A DNA stretch of 64,000 nt from Thermocaproicibacter sp036844765 (GTDB lineage Bacteria > Bacillota > Clostridia > Oscillospirales > Acutalibacteraceae): the NCBI GenBank assembly GCA_036844765.1, contig DAIUFE010000006.1, positions 5,475-69,474 on the forward strand, written 5' to 3'. This document shows, piece after piece, positions 60,101 to 64,000 of this stretch. The notes under the pieces are model-generated. The model was not told the DNA's origin. It saw only the letters and a list, made by a program, of their open reading frames with translations, and searched no databases. The number at the start of each line of letters is the position of its first letter. The stretch's first letter is position 1. The position numbers and the translations under genes are program-made.

Positions 60101-61240
60101 CTACGGTTCCCGTCCCCCGGCAAGGCACCGGTCCAGAGAGGCGCACAGCTTTTCCCTCTCCAGATGGATGCCGATAAAGACCAGGCGGATCATGCGGTCG
60201 CCGACTGCCGGGTCCCAGTCTTTCCTCGCGTCCGGATTCTTCGCAAGGGCTTTCTGCTGCTCGTACTTCGTGCCGGAGGCGAGCCAGCGGCCGAACGGCG
60301 TCATATCGATCGACGGACCCGCCTGCTCGAAAAGGTAGATCGTGTCGTTGTGATTGGAAACCCACGCGATCCCCTTGCACCGGACGACGTTTTTCGGCCA
60401 GGAATCGATCCATTCCGAAAGCTTTGCGGAATCGAAGGGGCGCCTCCTGTCGTAGACGAAGGAATTGATGCCGTATTCCTCCTGCTCTCCTTCTTTCTCC
60501 CCGTTTTTTGCTTTTTCAAGCTCCTGAATCCATCCCGGCGCCAGGCACGCCTCCTGGAAATTGAAAAGCTGCGTGTCGAGAATATCCCTCGGGTCGATCC
60601 GCCCGCGCTCCGCGCAGATGATGTTCGCGGAAGGCTGCAATTTCCGCAGGATCGCTTGGATCCGGTCGCGCTGGGGCCTGCTGACCAGATCGATCTTATT
60701 CAGGACGATCACGTTGCAGAACTCGATCTGTTCGACCAGAAGCCGGCCGATGTCGTCTTCGCCGAAATCGCCGGCCTGCAGCAGCGACGCGCCTTCCAAA
60801 AATTCGCTCTCCAGCCGGCAGGCGTCGACGACCGTCGCGACGGTGTCGAGGCGGCAGAGCTTCGGCAGCCTGCCGTTTCCGACGCTCCCGTCCATCAGCG
60901 TGAGGGTCTGCGCAATCGGAAGCGGCTCGCAGATCCCGCTGGCCTCGATCAGGATATAATCATAGCGGCCCGCCTTCACCAGCCGGGCGACCTGCCGGAT
61001 CAGGTCCGTCCGCAGGGTGCAGCAGATGCATCCGTTGGAAAGCGGGACCAGGCTGTCGTCGCTTTGCGAAACATCGCCGCCTTTCTCAATCAGGGAAGCG
61101 TCGATATTCACTTCCCCCATATCGTTGACGATCACGGCTACCTTCAGGCCCTGCCGGTTCGCCAGCACGTGGTTGAGCACCGTGGTCTTCCCGGAACCGA
61201 GATATCCCGTCAAAACCGTAACCGGTATCGGCCGGATCAT
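60101..61240 (-). CDS. CobW/COG0523 family GTPase (metal chaperone)
   Basis: 379-residue cytosolic G3E GTPase. Walker A GYLGSGKTTVLNHVL, the metal-binding CxCC as NGCICCTLRTDL, Walker B-type ILIEASGICEP, and NKID in VLNKIDLV are present. The CobW C-terminal domain starts near residue 260. The acidic/charged linker (EKAKNGEKEGEQEE) is short and has few His. Such proteins deliver Zn or Co, often under Zur control. ATG start with GAAGGAGGGGG. Its promoter overlaps an inverted repeat. Confidence 0.93.
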   Translation of the reverse strand: MIRPIPVTVLTGYLGSGKTTVLNHVLANRQGLKVAVIVNDMGEVNIDASLIEKGGDVSQSDDSLVPLSNGCICCTLRTDLIRQVARLVKAGRYDYILIEASGICEPLPIAQTLTLMDGSVGNGRLPKLCRLDTVATVVDACRLESEFLEGASLLQAGDFGEDDIGRLLVEQIEFCNVIVLNKIDLVSRPQRDRIQAILRKLQPSANIICAERGRIDPRDILDTQLFNFQEACLAPGWIQELEKAKNGEKEGEQEEYGINSFVYDRRRPFDSAKLSEWIDSWPKNVVRCKGIAWVSNHNDTIYLFEQAGPSIDMTPFGRWLASGTKYEQQKALAKNPDARKDWDPAVGDRMIRLVFIGIHLEREKLCASLDRCLAGGREP

Positions 61241-61300
61241 AAACGTCCCCCTCCTTCAAGCGTCTTGGTTTCCCAAGGGATTCTGGAATAAATGCAAATG

Positions 61301-61348
61301 CGAACTATTTGTATTTATAATCTTAGTTCGAGGCGCTTGATTTGTCAA
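61301..61348 (-). promoter_or_regulatory. Promoter and inverted-repeat operator of the CobW gene
   Basis: Minus strand TTGACA (61343-61348), 17 bases, TAAGAT (61320-61325). A perfect 7-bp inverted repeat CGAACTA/TAGTTCG (61324-61330 and 61301-61307) starts on the -10 box and covers the transcription start. The -35 box lies in a CTTGA/TCAAG palindrome. It does not match the classical Bacillus Zur box well. Confidence 0.6.
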
Positions 61349-61436
61349 GTCTCTTTTTGGTGTCTCCAAAAGCACGGAACGGCTTCGGCAAAGAAGGCCG
61401 CTTTCGGATCCGGACAAAAAGATTGTTTTCCATACC

Positions 61437-61487
61437 AAAACAAGAAGCGGCCCCGGTGCCAACGGCCGGCACCGGGGCTGCTTCTTG
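61437..61487 (-). terminator. Terminator after the small acidic gene
   Basis: A 20-base stem with one mismatch (61441-61460 with 61468-61487), seven-base loop, four T on the minus strand. Confidence 0.85.
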
Positions 61488-61514
61488 CTGTCCGCATTCC
61501 GCAGGACGCGCAAA

Positions 61515-61736
61515 TCAGAGAATCACCGTGGATGTGGAATCGACCTTGATCCCGTCGTCTTTCGTCCTCGAGAGCTTCGCCTTGTTTCCGTCGCCGTCCT
61601 CAATCGTCATCTTTTCGATCTGATTGGCGTTGAAGAAATTGACGACGTCGGATTCGACGAACGCCGACCACTTTTTCGCGTGCGCCTTTTCCGGATCGTA
61701 TTCTTCTTCCGCCGTTTTCACATTCTCGCTGCTCAT
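61515..61736 (-). CDS. Small acidic protein of unknown function
   Basis: 73 residues, MSSENVKTAEEEYDPEKAHA opening, then WSAFVESDVVNFFNANQIEKM and a beta-rich end. No cysteines, helices for the membrane or signal. ATG start with AGGAGGG six bases upstream, extended -10 promoter (TATACT at 61777-61782) and a strong terminator, so it is a well-supported free-standing gene. No family recognised. Confidence 0.75.
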   Translation of the reverse strand: MSSENVKTAEEEYDPEKAHAKKWSAFVESDVVNFFNANQIEKMTIEDGDGNKAKLSRTKDDGIKVDSTSTVIL

Positions 61737-61776
61737 TGCAGACCCTCCTGTTAAAAATCTCAATCCAATGGAATTC

Positions 61777-61782
61777 AGTATA
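61777..61782 (-). promoter_or_regulatory. Extended -10 promoter of the small acidic gene
   Basis: Minus strand TATACT preceded by TGT; weak -35. Confidence 0.5.
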
Positions 61783-61838
61783 ACATACGGAAGCACCGCC
61801 GTAAAGGAGAATCCGGGACGCGGACCCCGTCGTTTCCA

Positions 61839-63548
61839 TTAGGAGTTCTTGCTTCCATAGCGGCGTTTTGGCCTGAAATCCGGCCGGTACCCTCGCCTTT
61901 TTCCGCCGCCGTACCGCTTCGGGCCGAACGGATGCGTTCCGGTCCCGCCCGCCGCGCCGCGGCCGCCCTGATCCGCCTTTGCGATCGTAAGGCGCACCGC
62001 GCGTTTTTTCATCCGGTATCCGTTCATCTTTTTTAAGGTCAGCGCCGCGTCGGCGGGTTTCATCTCGACGATGGAATGGTCCCTGAAAATCTCGATTTTC
62101 CCGACCGCTCCGACAGGCAGCCCCGTCGTCTCCACAATCGTTCCGACGATATAATCCGGGTTGATTCCGCTGTCCGCGCCGATGTCGATTCTCAGATGCG
62201 CCTTCCCGTTTTCAGCCGAGAACGGTTCGACCTTCCGGACGTTTTTCAAGGTGCCGATCCGCCCGTTTTTATCGAAGAGGATTTTGCACACAGCCGCCGC
62301 GATTTTTTCCGCTTCATACCCGTCGCTTTTCAGCTCTTCGACAAACGCGCCCCACTCGGGGGCGGCTTTTTCTTCGATCCGTTCCTCGATGGTCCCCTTG
62401 AATCTTTTAAGGCGGCGAGCCCGGATGTCCTCGACGTCCGGAACGGGAGCCTCTTCGATTTTCAGATCCATGAACCGTTCCAGGGAACGGACCCTCTGCA
62501 TCTGGCCGCGGCTCGCCGCCAGCGTGTACGACGTCCCGGTTTTGCCCGCCCGGCCCGTGCGGCCGATGCGGTGGATATAATATTCGTCTTCGTCCGGAAT
62601 ATCGTAATTGAACACGGCGTCGATGTCGTCGACGTCGATGCCGCGCGCCGCCACGTCAGTCGCCACAAGGATGCCGACGCGGCCGCCTTTGAATTCGCCC
62701 ATCACCTGGTTCCGCTGGCTCTGCTTCAAATCTCCGTGCAGGCCGGCCGCCGGGAAGCCGTCGCCGTTCAGCCGCTCGCAGAGCTGGTCCACCGTCTTTT
62801 TCGTATTGCAGAAAACCAGCGCCCGCCTGGGCCTGTGATATTCCAGCAGAAGTTTGAGCGCGTTCGTTTTGTCCTCGCGGGGAACGCTGTAATAGAACTG
62901 GGAAATGCCGTCCACGGTTTTCTGCCCTTTGTCCACGGCGACGAGCTGCGGGTCGGCCTGAAATTCTTTCGTGACCTTCATGATGGCGGGCGGCATGGTC
63001 GCGCTGAACAAGACGGTTTGCCTGCTTTCGGGCGCTTCTTTCAGGATCGTCTGGATATCGTCCAGAAAGCCCATGTCCAGCATCTCGTCCGCCTCGTCCA
63101 GGACGACCGTTTTCAGATTCTCCAGTGACAGGGTCCTGCGCCGCATGTGATCCATCACGCGGCCCGGAGTCCCGATGATGATCTGCGCCGTGCGGAGCTG
63201 CCGGATCTGCAGCGACATGGACTCTCCGCCGCAGACGACGGCGGCCTTGACGCTTTGCAGGTATTTTGAAAATTTGCGGATTTCTTCGCCGGTCTGCATG
63301 GCGAGCTCCCGCGTGGGGCTCAGGATCAGGACCTGCCCCCGCTCCCGGCCGCTCTGGGCGACCATCTGCACGGCGGGGATGCCGAATGCGGCGGTTTTTC
63401 CGGTGCCGGTATTGGAACGCCCGATCAGGTCTTTCCCCTGAAGGATCAGGGGGATCGCCCCCGCCTGGATATCCGTCGCCTCGGTATAGCCGACTTCTTC
63501 CACCGCCCGCAGAATTTCAGGCAGCAAATTCATTTCGCTGAACGTCAT
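61839..63548 (-). CDS. DEAD-box RNA helicase (DbpA/CsdA-like)
   Basis: 569 residues. Q motif DIQAGAIPLIL, motif I SNTGTGKTAAF, DEAD box VVLDEADEMLDMGF, SAT in LFSATMPP, and HRIGRTGRAG are present. The C-terminal DbpA-type RNA-binding domain (IRIDIGADSGINPDYIVGTI is written here only in part: NPDYIVGTIVETTGLP and HSIVEMKPADA) is followed by a Gly/Arg/Lys-rich tail. Probably acts in ribosome assembly or cold adaptation. ATG start with GAGGA. Confidence 0.95.
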   Translation of the reverse strand: MTFSEMNLLPEILRAVEEVGYTEATDIQAGAIPLILQGKDLIGRSNTGTGKTAAFGIPAVQMVAQSGRERGQVLILSPTRELAMQTGEEIRKFSKYLQSVKAAVVCGGESMSLQIRQLRTAQIIIGTPGRVMDHMRRRTLSLENLKTVVLDEADEMLDMGFLDDIQTILKEAPESRQTVLFSATMPPAIMKVTKEFQADPQLVAVDKGQKTVDGISQFYYSVPREDKTNALKLLLEYHRPRRALVFCNTKKTVDQLCERLNGDGFPAAGLHGDLKQSQRNQVMGEFKGGRVGILVATDVAARGIDVDDIDAVFNYDIPDEDEYYIHRIGRTGRAGKTGTSYTLAASRGQMQRVRSLERFMDLKIEEAPVPDVEDIRARRLKRFKGTIEERIEEKAAPEWGAFVEELKSDGYEAEKIAAAVCKILFDKNGRIGTLKNVRKVEPFSAENGKAHLRIDIGADSGINPDYIVGTIVETTGLPVGAVGKIEIFRDHSIVEMKPADAALTLKKMNGYRMKKRAVRLTIAKADQGGRGAAGGTGTHPFGPKRYGGGKRRGYRPDFRPKRRYGSKNS

Positions 63549-63586
63549 ATTTCTTATTCCTCATTTTCCCGTGACTTGCCTCACTT

Positions 63587-63592
63587 ATTATA
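63587..63592 (-). promoter_or_regulatory. -10 box of the helicase gene
   Basis: Minus strand TATAAT within an AT-rich stretch; the -35 is unclear. Confidence 0.5.
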
Positions 63593-63737
63593 ATATTTAG
63601 AATATCACAAAACGCGGTCTTCATAAGTGCACAGCACATTTATGGGTCGCAAATCGATTTTATTTCTTTCGGAGAACCGGCCGGTGCCCTCCCGGGAAAC
63701 GGGGCGGTTGGCGTATCTTGATGCAGGGGGTGCTGGA

Positions 63738-64000
63738 TTGGCGATCAACAGGGCGATGCGCGCGGCCTTGAAGGCGATCACGGCTTTGAATCCGGATGTG
63801 GCAAAAAGCTATAAGGCCGAACGCAAGGTCGAGCTCCTCATGGCGAGGCTGCGGGGAAAACCCGCGGATTACCAGATGTGGGACCGAAAAATCACCTGCG
63901 GGGACCATCATGTCCCCGTGCGGATCTTTCAGCCGTGCGGTGGCGGGCCCTTCCCTCTGCTCCTGTTTTTTCACGGAGGCGGATGGGTGACCGGCGGAAT
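63738..64000 (+). CDS. Alpha/beta hydrolase (hormone-sensitive-lipase type), N-terminal part cut by window edge
   Basis: 87 residues visible. A helical N-terminal segment (AINRAMRAALKAITALNPDV) is followed by ITCGDHHVPVRIFQP and LLLFFHGGGWVTGG, whose HGGGW is the oxyanion-hole motif of the HSL/esterase family. The nucleophile Ser lies beyond the window. The TTG start has GGGGG seven bases upstream; an in-frame TTG ten codons earlier is less well placed. Confidence 0.85.
   Translation, partial: MAINRAMRAALKAITALNPDVAKSYKAERKVELLMARLRGKPADYQMWDRKITCGDHHVPVRIFQPCGGGPFPLLLFFHGGGWVTGG

Noticed and set aside
61285..61330. Classical Zur box before the CobW gene
   Set aside because: Only a partial 7-1-7 match. 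The CGAACTA/TAGTTCG repeat fits the sequence better and is reported without naming a regulator.
1..64000. CRISPR arrays, tRNA or rRNA genes, insertion sequences, prophage genes
   Set aside because: None could be recognised. No spaced direct repeats of CRISPR type, no transposase or integrase motifs were seen.

Overview
The window reads as a chromosomal piece of a GC-rich (roughly 60%), low-branching Firmicute, most likely an anaerobic, potentially spore-forming member of the Oscillospirales/Ruminococcaceae group. Reasons: a Gram-positive style division and cell wall cluster with mraZ, rsmH, ftsL and a PASTA-bearing SpoVD-type PBP, a CIRCE operator, YesM/YesN-type two-component pairs beside sugar ABC operons, strong GGAGG ribosome binding sites, and frequent TTG and GTG starts. 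Almost every gene is on the minus strand. A run of 10 N at 36890-36899 marks an assembly gap, so this is a draft scaffold.

Layout. 1-3.6 kb: start of folC, then valS and a LURP-one-like protein. 3.7-5.9 kb: a membrane metallopeptidase-like DUF3810 protein and a bactofilin. 6-10.9 kb: htpG under a CIRCE operator, a cation efflux protein coupled to an orphan fumarase beta subunit, and corA. 11-23.2 kb: a division and cell wall cluster on one strand, in the order mraZ, rsmH, ftsL, spoVD, a degenerate Mur-ligase-like gene, mraY, ftsW, murG, murA, ftsQ, ftsZ. It has MraZ boxes in front and a branched RNA structure behind ftsZ. 23.2-25.8 kb: a coiled-coil protein, coaD, rsmD and yebC. 25.8-32.6 kb: a sugar ABC operon (binding protein plus two permeases, no ATPase) with its own two-component system and a truncated HepT remnant at its end. 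32.6-35 kb: degV, two tandem palindromic units, a small coiled-coil protein and msrA. 35.4-46.2 kb: a sulfur and peptide region with an M20 amidohydrolase, the Opp peptide importer (oppF interrupted by the gap, oppC frameshifted), an LCM-type methyltransferase, and a two-gene reverse transsulfuration operon. 46.3-57.6 kb: a second glycan operon with an FG-GAP repeat protein, two permeases, a binding protein, a GH65-type enzyme and a two-component pair with an unusual double sensor. 57.7-64 kb: DUF4186, an ECF sigma factor overlapping a membrane-anchored serpin, a CobW-type GTPase, a DEAD-box helicase and the start of an alpha/beta hydrolase.

Most notable observations. (1) Three very short reading frames rich in Met or Cys sit in the sulfur region. 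A 38-residue Cys-rich peptide with three consecutive Cys codons lies between a strong promoter and an intrinsic terminator ahead of the transsulfuration operon. A 39-residue Met/Cys-rich peptide with a structured leader and a terminator lies ahead of oppA. A 20-residue Met-rich frame abuts the methyltransferase. The first two have the layout of amino-acid attenuators. (2) A serpin is fused behind a short anti-sigma-like cytoplasmic segment and a membrane helix, and overlaps an ECF sigma gene, suggesting a protease-sensing signal system. (3) A branched RNA of about 150 nt, closed by an 11-bp stem, follows ftsZ. (4) A Mur-ligase-like protein without a P-loop lysine lies inside the cell wall cluster. 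(5) A conserved operator-like element is shared by two genes of the second glycan locus.
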